Below, piece after piece: positions 7,399 to 15,900 of a DNA stretch of 64,000 nt (position 1 is the stretch's first letter; the number at the start of each line of letters is the position of its first letter). The notes under the pieces are model-generated. The model saw nothing but the letters and a program-made list of their open reading frames with translations. It made no database searches and had not been told where the DNA came from. The stretch is from Lachnoclostridium sp. An138 (GTDB lineage: Bacteria > Bacillota > Clostridia > Lachnospirales > Lachnospiraceae). Location of the stretch: contig NZ_NFLF01000016.1 of the NCBI RefSeq assembly GCF_002160765.1, positions 18,462 to 82,461 of the forward strand, read 5' to 3'. Position numbers and translations under genes: made by a program.

Positions 7399-7704
7399 AT
7401 GATTGATGTTTTAGATCGTATCTCTTATTACAGAAATAAAAGGGGATGGACAGAATATCAGTTATCTGTGAAATCCGGCCTGACTCAATCCACCATATCG
7501 TCCTGGTATCGCAAGAATTTGATTCCATCTATCCCTTCACTTGAAAAAATCTGTGCAGCTTTCGGAATCACTCTGTCTCAGTTTTTTGCCTCCGAAGATG
7601 ACACTTTTACTCTGACCGATACACAAAGAAAACTGCTGGAAAATATCAGTCAGCTCAGCGAAGAACAGCAGAATGCCTTAATTTATTTTCTTGAAACGCT
7701 GTAA
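7399..7704 (+). CDS. XRE-family regulator divergent from the surface operon (SinR-like position)
   Basis: 101 residues. The N-terminal HTH (about 6-65) contains RNKRGWTEYQLSVKSGLTQ, STISSWY and EKICAAFGITLSQFF. A short C-terminal helical segment (LTDTQRKLLENISQLSEEQQ) resembles dimerisation tails of small regulators. GAGGTGG lies 9 nt before the ATG. In Bacillus, SinR neighbours and represses the tapA-sipW-tasA operon. Here an XRE gene is divergent from a sipW-tasA-like operon with shared palindromes, so analogous control is a reasonable inference. Confidence 0.88.
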   Translation: MIDVLDRISYYRNKRGWTEYQLSVKSGLTQSTISSWYRKNLIPSIPSLEKICAAFGITLSQFFASEDDTFTLTDTQRKLLENISQLSEEQQNALIYFLETL

Positions 7705-7744
7705 TCAGGTCCCGGTAATATTTCTTTACGGATTTTCTTAACGC

Positions 7745-7787
7745 AAAAAGCTCCCTTTGATCCCGGCGGAACCAAAGGGAGCTTTTT
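7745..7787. terminator. Bidirectional terminator
   Basis: Arms 7745-7759 and 7773-7787 pair over 15 bp (AAAAAGCTCCCTTTG and its complement), with A-run and T-run on the two sides. It serves the XRE gene and the convergent TIGR01906 gene. Confidence 0.9.
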
Positions 7788-7804
7788 GTCTCCAATTTTA
7801 ATCA

Positions 7805-8440
7805 CTATTTTTCTTTTCTGCGCAGCTTCCGGTACACCAGTCCACAGACCACACTTCCCAGCACTACACATCCAAGAATCAGCAGCGCGCAGTGCATGAA
7901 AAACGTATCCGGCAGAATGTTGATAACCGGATCTGTCGCCGGATCAAAGATCCAGTAATCATTGTTAAAAGCAATATGGTGGAGGGTCACAAAAGCCCAG
8001 TCCCAGTTCACCGCCACAAAAAGCCCTATCACAGCCGGCAGGGCGACCGCCAGAATCGAGGTCAGCTTCAGGTACAGATATTCTTTCCGGCGGCTCATCA
8101 GCCAGATCCCGGCAGCGCTTATCAGCACTCCTCCGATGGCCATATATTTGAACAGATTGAAAATATCCTTTACTTCCTCAAAATGAATCCGTCCGGACTC
8201 TGACATGGCAAGACTGGGAAATTCCAGAGGATCGTCTCCAAAGGACAGATTGTAGTCTATCAGCACATCGTAGTTTTCCCTGATCATTTCCTCCGAATAG
8301 CCTGTTCTCTCCGGAATATTCAGCGCGTTTATATCAGCATAATACAGGGGCCGGAAGGCCAGTGTAAATACAACCGACACCGAGATAATCGTCAGCGTCA
8401 GCACCAGAGCCATAAGTGTGTGAATCACTTTCTTTTTCAT
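7805..8440 (-). CDS. TIGR01906 family integral membrane protein
   Basis: 211 residues with four predicted membrane helices (~8-30, ~100-118, ~125-150, ~178-200). Family features seen are ENYDVLIDYNL after helix 1, HFEEVKDIF before helix 2, and FHHI-like LHHIAFNNDYWIFDPATDP followed by LPDTFF before helix 4. Function is unknown for the family, which is common in Clostridia. ATG at 8440 has GGAG at the right distance; an ATG 16 codons earlier lacks one. It is monocistronic, facing the XRE gene across a shared terminator. Confidence 0.85.
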   Translation of the reverse strand: MKKKVIHTLMALVLTLTIISVSVVFTLAFRPLYYADINALNIPERTGYSEEMIRENYDVLIDYNLSFGDDPLEFPSLAMSESGRIHFEEVKDIFNLFKYMAIGGVLISAAGIWLMSRRKEYLYLKLTSILAVALPAVIGLFVAVNWDWAFVTLHHIAFNNDYWIFDPATDPVINILPDTFFMHCALLILGCVVLGSVVCGLVYRKLRRKEK

Positions 8441-8497
8441 AAATAATCTCCTCATTTCTTCCTGTGTATAGAATTTCTGCCTGAGCACAATATTTCT

Positions 8498-8520
8498 GCC
8501 TGCCGGAAATTCCGGCAGGC
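8498..8520. repeat. Perfect 23-bp hairpin
   Basis: GCCTGCCGGAA and its complement with a 1-nt centre, between the Rpn gene stop and the TIGR01906 start. No U-run follows, so it is only a weak terminator candidate for the Rpn gene. Confidence 0.5.
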
Positions 8521-8560
8521 AACAGACATCAAACGTACGTTTCTCTCTTCACTCCAATGC

Positions 8561-9661
8561 TCAAAGTCCGGCCTGCTCCTGGAACTGCTCTACGCTTTCT
8601 GCCTTTGCAGCCAGCTTCAGCCATATTCCAAGTTTCTCCATATCTGCAGTTCCCATAATCATATCCTGCAACTCCTGCGGCACTGTTCCCAGTTCCAGAA
8701 GCAGCTCCAGAACAGCTTCCGCTTTACCTTCGGCTTTACCCTCAGCCCGGCTTGCCCTTCGTGTTTCCTGCACATCATATGCCTCAAAACTGTCAAACAG
8801 CATCTGAAATTCGCCTCCTCTAATCTGATCCGTAAACTGCTCCACTTCCTTGCGGGGCACATTCAGGCGGTACAGAAAGACGGCTATGATTTTCCCAATC
8901 AGCTCCAGCAGGTACCGGGGTGTCTTCTCTGAGAGCTCCTCGAAATATTCCTGCGGGATTCCTTTCAGATTTTTAAAGTCCGCAGAACTCCGGAGCTTAT
9001 TGATCAGCATAATCAGCGACAGCTCGTCTTTCTTTTCTATCAGTTCCTCGTTTGTATAAGAAGCCACAGGCACTACCACATACTCAAAATCCGGTATGTA
9101 CCGCCCCAGCACATTGTTTAAATACACCCTGTCTTTAAAATTCCGGGCCGCTGTCCACCTGTCTGTCCCTTCATAATATACAACCGGCAGAATCGGCGGA
9201 TAACAGAATTCTTTTGTGTGGGTAACTCCCGGCTTCTTCTTTTCCTGTTCGCTTTCGTAATCTGTCAGCACCATGACAATATAGCGCAGCAGCTTAAACG
9301 CCATATCATAATGCACCTTTGACTGATGCTCCACAATGGCAATCAGAAACAGCTCGCAGTCCTTCAGACGCACCTTTTTCACAGAGTCTGAATCACGCCC
9401 CTCCTGCCACATGGGCAGAAAGCGTTCCGAAATATCTTCAATATCCTCCGGCTGCACGTCCCTGAGAAGTTCGATATTCGTATAGCCCCGCAGAAACTGC
9501 GCGCATAGAATCGGATCATCAAAGATAAGCTTTGCGCCATTGTCGTGGGCTTTGGTGTTATTCACAGTGTGCTTCCCCGTACTGCTTACCGCGGGATTCC
9601 CTGCGTCGTTGAACGCACCTGCCGCAGTGCCGTCTTTTGTAATATCCTGTCTGCTTTCCAT
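8561..9661 (-). CDS. Rpn/YhgA-like PD-(D/E)XK nuclease family protein
   Basis: 366 residues. The family core starts at FDDPILCAQFLRGY (~47-60). The nuclease motif is DCELFLIAIVEHQSKV (101-116), where D101, E111 and Q113 fit the Rpn catalytic pattern, followed by MAFKLLRYIVMV and FCYPPILPVVYYEG. A charged Ala/Glu/Lys-rich tail (RAEGKAEGKAEAV, ~310) is usual for the group. Rpn proteins are metal-dependent DNA endonucleases that promote RecA-independent recombination. They resemble transposases in distribution, but no terminal repeats are visible here. Monocistronic; -10 TATAAT at 9715-9720. The ~60-residue N-terminal low-complexity region is unusual. Confidence 0.88.
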   Translation of the reverse strand: MESRQDITKDGTAAGAFNDAGNPAVSSTGKHTVNNTKAHDNGAKLIFDDPILCAQFLRGYTNIELLRDVQPEDIEDISERFLPMWQEGRDSDSVKKVRLKDCELFLIAIVEHQSKVHYDMAFKLLRYIVMVLTDYESEQEKKKPGVTHTKEFCYPPILPVVYYEGTDRWTAARNFKDRVYLNNVLGRYIPDFEYVVVPVASYTNEELIEKKDELSLIMLINKLRSSADFKNLKGIPQEYFEELSEKTPRYLLELIGKIIAVFLYRLNVPRKEVEQFTDQIRGGEFQMLFDSFEAYDVQETRRASRAEGKAEGKAEAVLELLLELGTVPQELQDMIMGTADMEKLGIWLKLAAKAESVEQFQEQAGL

Positions 9662-9852
9662 AACTTTTCCTCCTTTTCCCGGAGATATGAAAAGCGGACT
9701 CGTCTGCTGATTTTATTATAACACTAGAGAATGACAAAGAAAATCCCTTTTCATATTCCGTATATTTTGTCTGATTGTTACAATTTCATGGCTCCTGTCT
9801 GGGGATTATGATTTTCTGAATCGAAAATCCGGGAATTTTTGCTTTTGTAAAG

Positions 9853-9893
9853 CTGAAATCGACAGCCGGATAAAACTCAGCTGTCGATTTCAG
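9853..9893. terminator. Hairpin at the end of the Gld-type operon
   Basis: A perfect 14-bp stem (9853-9866 with 9880-9893) and a 13-nt loop, 34 bp after the DUF4340 stop. U-runs are short, so this is a moderate-strength candidate. Nothing else was seen in 9662-9926 apart from the Rpn promoter. Confidence 0.55.
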
Positions 9894-9926
9894 TTTACAT
9901 AATCTGTTGATAAATGTCAAGAAAAT

Positions 9927-10625
9927 TTACTCGCCGGAAACTGTTTCCTCTTCCACAGACGATTCTTCAGCGCTCTCACTGCTTTCCTCTTCCGATGAAT
10001 CGCTGCTGCTCTCGGCACTTTCTTCTTCCGCTGATGCGTCTTCACTGCTCTCCGCGCTTTCTTCTGAGGAGGCATCCTCTTCTTCCTCTTCTTCAGCCTC
10101 CAGATCGGAAAGCTGGCAGTCAAAGGCTGTCGCCAGATAGCTGTCTCCTGTATAAATACTGCCGCTTTCAGAGGTCATAAAATACAGATTTCCGTCTGAA
10201 GAATCATTTCCCAGGTAGACGGTAATTTCCTGGCCATCCTGAAGCGTAATCGAGATTGTGATAACCGGTTCCGCAAGGCCGTAGGCTTCCAGATCCTCCT
10301 GCTCTCCCAAATCGCGGACTGCGGTCAGCGGATTCAGCCGGTTGAAGAGCGCGCTCATGGAATCCTGATTCAGCTGGAAAGCCGGATCGTCTTCGCTGGT
10401 CCAGGTCTCCCCGTCATAGGCAAACTGAAGCGTGCCGTAGGAATTCTCCAGCCGCACCGTGCTGATATCCTCTCGCTCGATTTCCAGGACCGTGATTTCT
10501 TCTGTCTCTTCCTCCACATCCTCCCCGTTAAAGTCCGCTCTGAGCACCAGTACATAGGTCACCGCCAGAACCGCAAGCAACAGAACCGCCGCAATCATCC
10601 GGGTTCGTTTTTTCTTTTTTGTCAT
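9927..10625 (-). CDS. DUF4340 domain protein of a Gld-type ABC system
   Basis: 232 residues. A membrane anchor (~8-26) is followed by an extracytoplasmic DUF4340 region (about 40-170) with repeated short motifs (GETWTSEDDPAFQLNQDSM; YGLAEPVITI; YLGNDSSDGNLYF). A C-terminal tail of ~55 residues is almost only Glu, Ser, Ala and Asp. Its ATG (10625) shares one base with the stop of the GldF-GldG gene (TAATG), implying coupled translation. DUF4340 proteins typically follow gldF/gldG-like genes. A role in an exporter complex is inferred. Confidence 0.86.
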   Translation of the reverse strand: MTKKKKRTRMIAAVLLLAVLAVTYVLVLRADFNGEDVEEETEEITVLEIEREDISTVRLENSYGTLQFAYDGETWTSEDDPAFQLNQDSMSALFNRLNPLTAVRDLGEQEDLEAYGLAEPVITISITLQDGQEITVYLGNDSSDGNLYFMTSESGSIYTGDSYLATAFDCQLSDLEAEEEEEEDASSEESAESSEDASAEEESAESSSDSSEEESSESAEESSVEEETVSGE

Positions 10626-12736
10626 TATCGTTTCCTCCTCTGGAACCAGATCACGCCGCCCAGGCACAGCAGAAACAGCGGTATGATAATAACTGTAAGC
10701 AGTCCCCAGAAAATTGCGGAACCGGCTGTGACAGTCAGGTAAGAAACTGCCAGGCTTTTCGCTTCGATAGATACCGTGCTTTCATGATCCACAAGCTGGC
10801 TCAACACATTCATAAACAGCGTGCTGTTGCCGCCGGATACCATGCTGTCCACCTGCTCGTCAAGAAGTGTCTCCGATGAGAATACCACCAGCTTAGCTTC
10901 TGTTCCCGCTTCCTCGTCAATCGTTTTCGTTACAACTGCGGCAAGATCAAAGGGGCCGGCGATATCGCCTTCCTCCATTTCCAGATTTTCCGACTCCAGG
11001 TTCACCTTGGAGTAAGCCTCCGAAGAAGTGGTCAGCAGACTCTCATATGTCAGTCCGTCATCCGTCTCTTCTTCATCCTCACTGCTGCTTTCTGCCGCCG
11101 TTTCCGTCAGTCCTTCCGCAAACGCCATCATGACATAACGGGAGCTTACATCTGACGTATAATCCGAATAATTAATATTGGGAAGCAGATAATATGGATA
11201 ATTGGTCAGATGGTGATCGCTGCTGCCTTCCAGCACAAGACCCTCCGCCACGGAAATTCCGTACTCCTCCAGAAGCGAATCCAGATTAGGCGTCTCCTGA
11301 TCTGTGTAGCCGCGCAGGTAAATGACCCGGCCGCCCTGATCCATATAATCAGTTATCTTGTTTTTCTCATCCTCGGAAATATCCGAAAGCGGGCCGTAAA
11401 TCAGAAGAACCGCCGCGTCCTCCGGCACCGCGTCATTAGTCAGAAGGCTCAGGGACTGAACCTCTATGTTTTCCTTCTCTATTGAAGAAGTCAGGGAGGA
11501 ACCCAGCGCAGCCTCGTCATGTCCCTCCAATGTATAAAGAACAGGTATTTCCTCTGCCGTCACATAATCAATGGCGCTTGTGATCTGTCCCTCCCCGTCA
11601 AAGGAGTCCAGGCTGCTGCTGTAGGTAGAATAATCCATGGAATACTGATAGATATCATAATAGTCCACCGCCTTGGAACGTTCCTGTCCCACTACCAGCA
11701 CGCTGTTTTCCGACAGGCTCTCATCGGTATACTGAGACACAAAATTCGGATACAGCACCGGGTCCCGGGTCTCTACGGTGATATGAGAAGAAAGTCCTTC
11801 ATATCTCTCCAGAAGCTCCAGAAGCGTAGAGTCCTCGCCGCCCTGCTGGGCGATCAGGTAAAGGGTCACGTCCTCGTCAAGATTGGCCAGAATTTCTGCG
11901 GTCTGCTCTCCCGTGGTAAAAAGCTGCTGATCGCTGACGTCATATTTCAGATACTGTGAGGGCAGATGATTCGCAATCAGATTCACCAGCACCACCGCTA
12001 TACAGGCAAAAGCCGACATACTGGCACGGTAAGTCCCATGCTTTTTATAGAGCAGCTGGACTGTCAGGAACAGGAACAAAAGCACTGCCGTGACATAATA
12101 GACTATGCCTGTCATGTCGAAAATGCCCTGTACAAAATTGATAAAGGGCTGGTAAATGCAGATGGCTGAAAGAATATCCGCCAGAATTCCTCCCGCTCCA
12201 ATCAGGCTGGAGATACTCACAGACATATTCAGGAAAAAGAGCACGCCAAAGGTCAGAACCGCCGCAATCACCTGGCTCTCTGTCACAGCGGACAGAAACA
12301 GGCCGATAGCCAGGCAGGCCGCTCCAAACAGCGTGTATCCCAGAATCGACGTGTAGGCCATAGGCAGGGAAACACTGCCGAACTGAAGCAGAATCAGCGG
12401 ATACAGGCATAGAATCAGCATGGGAATCAGGAAGATCGTGAGCATAGCCAGATACTTTCCCGCCACCACCTTCCAGATCTGCACCGGAGCCGTCAAAAGA
12501 AGCTGATCCGTCTTCTGACGCTTTTCCTCTGCCATACTCCGCATTGTCAGGATCGGAACCACAATAAGCAGAACAAAATACACTGACGACAGAACCACGC
12601 CAAAGACCGGGTAGCCGCCCAGCAGACAGTCCGCCACATAATACAGGCTGGCTACCGCCAGGAGCACCGCCATGAAAATATATCCTGTCATGGAGGTCAG
12701 ATAGGCCCGCACTTCCTTTCTATAAATCGCCCGCAT
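10625..12736 (-). CDS. Fused GldF-type permease / GldG-type auxiliary protein
   Basis: 703 residues. Residues 1-~240 form an ABC-2 permease with six helices (MRAIYRKEVRAYLTSMTGYIF at the start, AEEKRQKTDQLLLTAPV in the first cytoplasmic loop). After a seventh helix (~245-262), residues ~270-640 form a GldG/ABC_transp_aux domain (LKYDVSDQQLFT, LDEDVTLYLIA, VLYTLEGHDE). A last helix lies at ~672-695. An acidic insert (ESSSEDEEETDDG) sits near 560. GldF and GldG are separate in gliding Bacteroidetes but often fused in Clostridia. The gene overlaps the ATPase gene by 17 bp. The exported substrate is unknown. Confidence 0.9.
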   Translation of the reverse strand: MRAIYRKEVRAYLTSMTGYIFMAVLLAVASLYYVADCLLGGYPVFGVVLSSVYFVLLIVVPILTMRSMAEEKRQKTDQLLLTAPVQIWKVVAGKYLAMLTIFLIPMLILCLYPLILLQFGSVSLPMAYTSILGYTLFGAACLAIGLFLSAVTESQVIAAVLTFGVLFFLNMSVSISSLIGAGGILADILSAICIYQPFINFVQGIFDMTGIVYYVTAVLLFLFLTVQLLYKKHGTYRASMSAFACIAVVLVNLIANHLPSQYLKYDVSDQQLFTTGEQTAEILANLDEDVTLYLIAQQGGEDSTLLELLERYEGLSSHITVETRDPVLYPNFVSQYTDESLSENSVLVVGQERSKAVDYYDIYQYSMDYSTYSSSLDSFDGEGQITSAIDYVTAEEIPVLYTLEGHDEAALGSSLTSSIEKENIEVQSLSLLTNDAVPEDAAVLLIYGPLSDISEDEKNKITDYMDQGGRVIYLRGYTDQETPNLDSLLEEYGISVAEGLVLEGSSDHHLTNYPYYLLPNINYSDYTSDVSSRYVMMAFAEGLTETAAESSSEDEEETDDGLTYESLLTTSSEAYSKVNLESENLEMEEGDIAGPFDLAAVVTKTIDEEAGTEAKLVVFSSETLLDEQVDSMVSGGNSTLFMNVLSQLVDHESTVSIEAKSLAVSYLTVTAGSAIFWGLLTVIIIPLFLLCLGGVIWFQRRKR

Positions 12737-13712
12737 TCCGCTCTTCCTCCTCTCCGTTTTTATTTTCTTCCGCAGCCGCGCCGCCGGCTGCCGCCACTTC
12801 CGCTGTCGTCTCTTCTGCAGCTGTCTCTTCTGTCTCTGTTTCCTCCATCTCTGTTTCTTCTGTTTCTTCTGTCTCTTCTGTCTCTGCCGTCTCCGGATCT
12901 CCCGAGGTCAGCTCCAGGAACACATCCTCCAGAGAGGCTGCCGCCGTCTTAATCTCAAGTCCCTTCACCTTTTTCAAGAGCTCTCTCGCTTTCTCACAGG
13001 CCTCCCGGCTTCCGCGAATCTGAAGCTCCATCATATCCGAATTCTTCATATAATGCCCCAGGTTTTCCGGGGTATCGCTGGCCACCAGCTTTCCATGGGA
13101 AATAATCATCACATGATCACAGATGCTTGTGATCTCCGAAAGAATATGTGAGCTTAAGATAACCGTATGCTTTTTCCCAAGAGAACGGATCAGCTCACGA
13201 ATCTCTATAATCTGTTTGGGATCAAGACCCACCATAGGCTCATCCAATATCAGAACCTCCGGGTCTCCCAGAAGGGCCTGGGCAAGGCCCACTCTCTGCC
13301 GGTATCCCTTGGACAGATGGCGTATCAGTCTGTCCTGCATTTCCCGAATCTGCGTCCGCCCCATCACCTTGTCAATTTCAGCGCCCCTCTTATCCTTTGA
13401 TATTCCTTTCAGCTCTGCCGCAAATTCCAGATATTCCAGCGGCGTCATATCCAGATACAGCGGCGGAATCTCCGGAAGGTATCCTATGCACCTGCGTGCC
13501 TCCATGGGTTCCTCCGAAACATCGTGTCCATTGATGACGATCTGTCCCTCTGACGCGGCCAGATAACCGGTCAGCATATTCATGGTCGTAGTCTTTCCGG
13601 CGCCATTTGGCCCCAGAAACCCATATATCTGGCCCTTTTTCACACGAAAGCTCAGGTGATCCACAGCCACATGCTTTCCATACCGTTTCACCAGGTCTTT
13701 GACCTCTATCAC
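12720..13712 (-). CDS. GldA-type ABC transporter ATPase with acidic tail
   Basis: 330 residues. Walker A GPNGAGKTTT is at ~34-43, the signature reads LSKGYRQR, and Walker B is VLILDEPMVGLDP. The C-terminal accessory region ends at SLEDVFLELTSG. A tail of ~65 residues of Glu/Thr/Ala repeats (EETEETEE and similar) follows. The start is GTG 13712, with AGGAGG 8 nt upstream; an upstream in-frame ATG lacks a ribosome site. It energises the GldF-GldG permease encoded downstream. The acidic tail is matched by acidic segments on both operon partners. Confidence 0.9.
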   Translation of the reverse strand: MIEVKDLVKRYGKHVAVDHLSFRVKKGQIYGFLGPNGAGKTTTMNMLTGYLAASEGQIVINGHDVSEEPMEARRCIGYLPEIPPLYLDMTPLEYLEFAAELKGISKDKRGAEIDKVMGRTQIREMQDRLIRHLSKGYRQRVGLAQALLGDPEVLILDEPMVGLDPKQIIEIRELIRSLGKKHTVILSSHILSEITSICDHVMIISHGKLVASDTPENLGHYMKNSDMMELQIRGSREACEKARELLKKVKGLEIKTAAASLEDVFLELTSGDPETAETEETEETEETEMEETETEETAAEETTAEVAAAGGAAAEENKNGEEEERNAGDL

Positions 13713-13804
13713 ATTCTTTTCCTCCTTCTGGCAGACTGTTTTTCCGTTCCGGCGTTTCCCTGCCCTGCGGTTCCAGAGCACATCCCCCTGCCAACTCAGG
13801 GTAA

Positions 13805-13877
13805 GTCAAATACCCCGATGTAAAATCGGGGTATTTGACCCTCGCGGCGTTCGCCAAATGGACGCGCGAGCGCGTCC
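13805..13877. repeat. Two perfect intergenic hairpins before gldA
   Basis: First hairpin: 15-bp arms 13805-13819 and 13825-13839, 5-nt loop. Second: GGACGCGC-GA-GCGCGTCC at 13860-13877. No U-run follows on the minus strand. They sit in the gldA leader after the dapB terminator and look like a REP-type palindromic element; being dispersed in the genome is not shown here. Confidence 0.6.
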
Positions 13878-13901
13878 GCTTGGCTCACTGCACGCGGGAA
13901 T

Positions 13902-13956
13902 AAAAAAGGAATACTCCAGACAGACTGCGTAATCTATCTAAGAATATTCCTCTTTT
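13902..13956 (-). terminator. dapB terminator
   Basis: Minus strand: AGGAATATTC pairs with GAGTATTCCT across a ~25-nt loop, followed by TTTTTT. It ends the dapA-dapB operon and separates it from the gld operon. Confidence 0.8.
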
Positions 13957-14005
13957 GTGTATTTTCTGAAATCATTATGTGATTTTTCTGTGAAAGTTCT
14001 GTGTT

Positions 14006-14761
14006 CTACCCGATCACATCGCTCATATCATAGCGTCCCGCCGGCTTTCCTGCCAGGAACTTGGCCGCCTGGATGGCCCCCTTGCCAAAGACTGCCCGCG
14101 AATAAGCTCTGTGCTCAAAGGTAACCACCTCATCGGTACCCGCGAAAATAACGTCGTGATCTCCCACGATTGTACCGCCCCGGACAGCTGAGATTCCCAG
14201 TTCGCGGCTGTCCCGTTTCTGGCGTACCTGGCTTCTGTCATAAACATAAGTATAGACGCCGCCGGAAGCCTCATTGATGGCATCCGCCAGGGCGAGAGCC
14301 GTGCCGCTGGGCGCGTCCACCTTCTGGTTGTGATGCTTTTCCACAATCTCAATGTCAAAGCCCGCGGCTGCCAGCGTGGGAGCCGCTTCTTTCAGAATCT
14401 TCAGAAGAAGATTGATTCCCACGGACATATTGGCGGATTTCAGTACCGCCGTCTCTTTGGCCGCCTCTTCGACTTTTTTCAGCTGCTCTTCCGAAAGGCC
14501 TGTCGTGCAGAGCACCACAGGAGTCCTGTTCTCCACACACCAGGCAAGCAGCGCGTCCACTGCTCCGGCGTTGGAAAAATCAATCACCACATCTGCCTTT
14601 ACGTCACAGTCCTCAATTTTTGAAAAGACCGGAAACGGATTCTCCCGGCCTGTGTACGCGTCCACGCCTGCCACAATCCTGGCGTCCGCGTCATTCTCCA
14701 GAAGTCCCGCGATCATCTGTCCCATACGGCCGTTGCAGCCGTGAAGCAGAATATCTGTCAT
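14006..14761 (-). CDS. dapB: 4-hydroxy-tetrahydrodipicolinate reductase
   Basis: 251 residues, normal length. It reduces hydroxy-tetrahydrodipicolinate with NAD(P)H in the diaminopimelate/lysine pathway. The Rossmann motif GCNGRMGQ is at ~8-15. SANMSVGINLLLK and the catalytic EKHHNQKVDAPSGTA segment are present, with His-His and Lys as in the family, and GTIVGDH follows. It starts 1 bp after the dapA stop, so the two are co-transcribed under the lysine riboswitch. Cytoplasmic. Confidence 0.97.
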   Translation of the reverse strand: MTDILLHGCNGRMGQMIAGLLENDADARIVAGVDAYTGRENPFPVFSKIEDCDVKADVVIDFSNAGAVDALLAWCVENRTPVVLCTTGLSEEQLKKVEEAAKETAVLKSANMSVGINLLLKILKEAAPTLAAAGFDIEIVEKHHNQKVDAPSGTALALADAINEASGGVYTYVYDRSQVRQKRDSRELGISAVRGGTIVGDHDVIFAGTDEVVTFEHRAYSRAVFGKGAIQAAKFLAGKPAGRYDMSDVIG

Positions 14762-14762
14762 T

Positions 14763-15653
14763 TTATTTCACCTCAATTCCAAAATCAATCATAGCCTTCT
14801 TCAGTTTTTCTTTATGCTCCGGCTCCATCTCCGTAAGCGGCATTCTCAAAGGTCCCGCTTCCCAGCCAAGCATATTCATGGCCGCCTTTACGGGAATGGG
14901 ATTTACCTCGCAGAAAAGCGCGTCCACAAGAGGAAGGGCCTTCAGCTGAATCTCGCGGCTGCCCGCCACGTCGCCCTCCAGAAATTTCATAACCATGTCG
15001 TGGGTCTGCCGGGGAGCCACATTGGACAGCACGGAAATCACGCCAAGTCCGCCAAGAGACAGGATCGGAACTACCTGATCGTCATTTCCGGAATAAAGCT
15101 CAATCTGGCCGTCTGTAAGCCGCATCAGTTTCGCCACCTGTGAAATGTTCCCGCTGGCTTCCTTGATGCCAACAATATTTTTCACGTTTTTCACCAGATG
15201 CGCCGCCGTCTCCGGGAGGATATTGCATCCCGTCCGGGAAGGCACATTGTACATGATAATCGGAAGATTTACCGACTCCGCAATGGCCGTATAGTGGGCA
15301 ATCAAACCTTTCTGGGTCGCCTTGTTGTAATAGGGCGTCACAATCAGAAGGGCGTCCGCTCCATATTTCTCCGCCTCCGTAGACAGATAGATGGCAGTCT
15401 CCGTACAGTTGGAACCGGTTCCCGCGATAACCGGCACGCGGCCCGCCACATGCTCAATCGTAAAACGGATAGCTTCCAGATGCTCCTCGTGTGTCAGTGT
15501 GGACGACTCGCCCGTCGTTCCGCAGATGACAATGGCATCCGTATGATTTGCTATCTGATCATCCAGTATCTCTGCCAGCTTCGGATAATTGATTTCCCCG
15601 TTCTCCTGAAACGGCGTAATAATTGCTACCGCTGCTCCCTTGAAAATAGACAT
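14763..15653 (-). CDS. dapA: 4-hydroxy-tetrahydrodipicolinate synthase
   Basis: 296 residues. It condenses pyruvate with aspartate semialdehyde, the first committed step to diaminopimelate and lysine. CGTTGES (~44-50), Tyr135 in MYNVPSRTG and Schiff-base Lys164 in GIKEASGN are all present. The start is ATG 15653 with GGAGG 7 nt upstream. The leader holds a lysine riboswitch with its terminator (15901-16135), then a segment bounded by 20-bp direct repeats. First gene of dapA-dapB. Confidence 0.98.
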   Translation of the reverse strand: MSIFKGAAVAIITPFQENGEINYPKLAEILDDQIANHTDAIVICGTTGESSTLTHEEHLEAIRFTIEHVAGRVPVIAGTGSNCTETAIYLSTEAEKYGADALLIVTPYYNKATQKGLIAHYTAIAESVNLPIIMYNVPSRTGCNILPETAAHLVKNVKNIVGIKEASGNISQVAKLMRLTDGQIELYSGNDDQVVPILSLGGLGVISVLSNVAPRQTHDMVMKFLEGDVAGSREIQLKALPLVDALFCEVNPIPVKAAMNMLGWEAGPLRMPLTEMEPEHKEKLKKAMIDFGIEVK

Positions 15654-15700
15654 AACTCTTCCTCCTTGTCCACCGCCTCTGCGGATATCCTGTGCAAAAA

Positions 15701-15889
15701 TCTTTCGCAGGTCTCATTACTCTGCCCCAGGGGGCCTTCTCTTCCCCTTTTCAGCCATGAGCCCTGCACAGCCGGATTTTAAGAAAATCCGGCTCGCGGG
15801 CTTCGCCCTATGAAATCCTCCGGACAGTCCCCCTCTGTGAGCCAGCTCACCCGGAGGAACTGTCCGGAGTCTTTCGCAGGTCTCATTAC
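15701..15889. repeat. 149-bp segment bounded by exact 20-bp direct repeats in the dapA leader
   Basis: Positions 15701-15720 and 15870-15889 are identical (TCTTTCGCAGGTCTCATTAC). The segment between holds two perfect hairpins: 15770-15794 (11-bp arms) and arms 15819-15829 with 15859-15869. This looks like a small non-coding insertion or duplication between riboswitch and dapA. Confidence 0.75.
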
Positions 15890-15900
15890 CTTCGCGCAAA

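Noticed and set aside
8561..9661. Rpn-like gene as part of an insertion sequence
   Set aside because: No terminal inverted repeats or target duplications were found around it.
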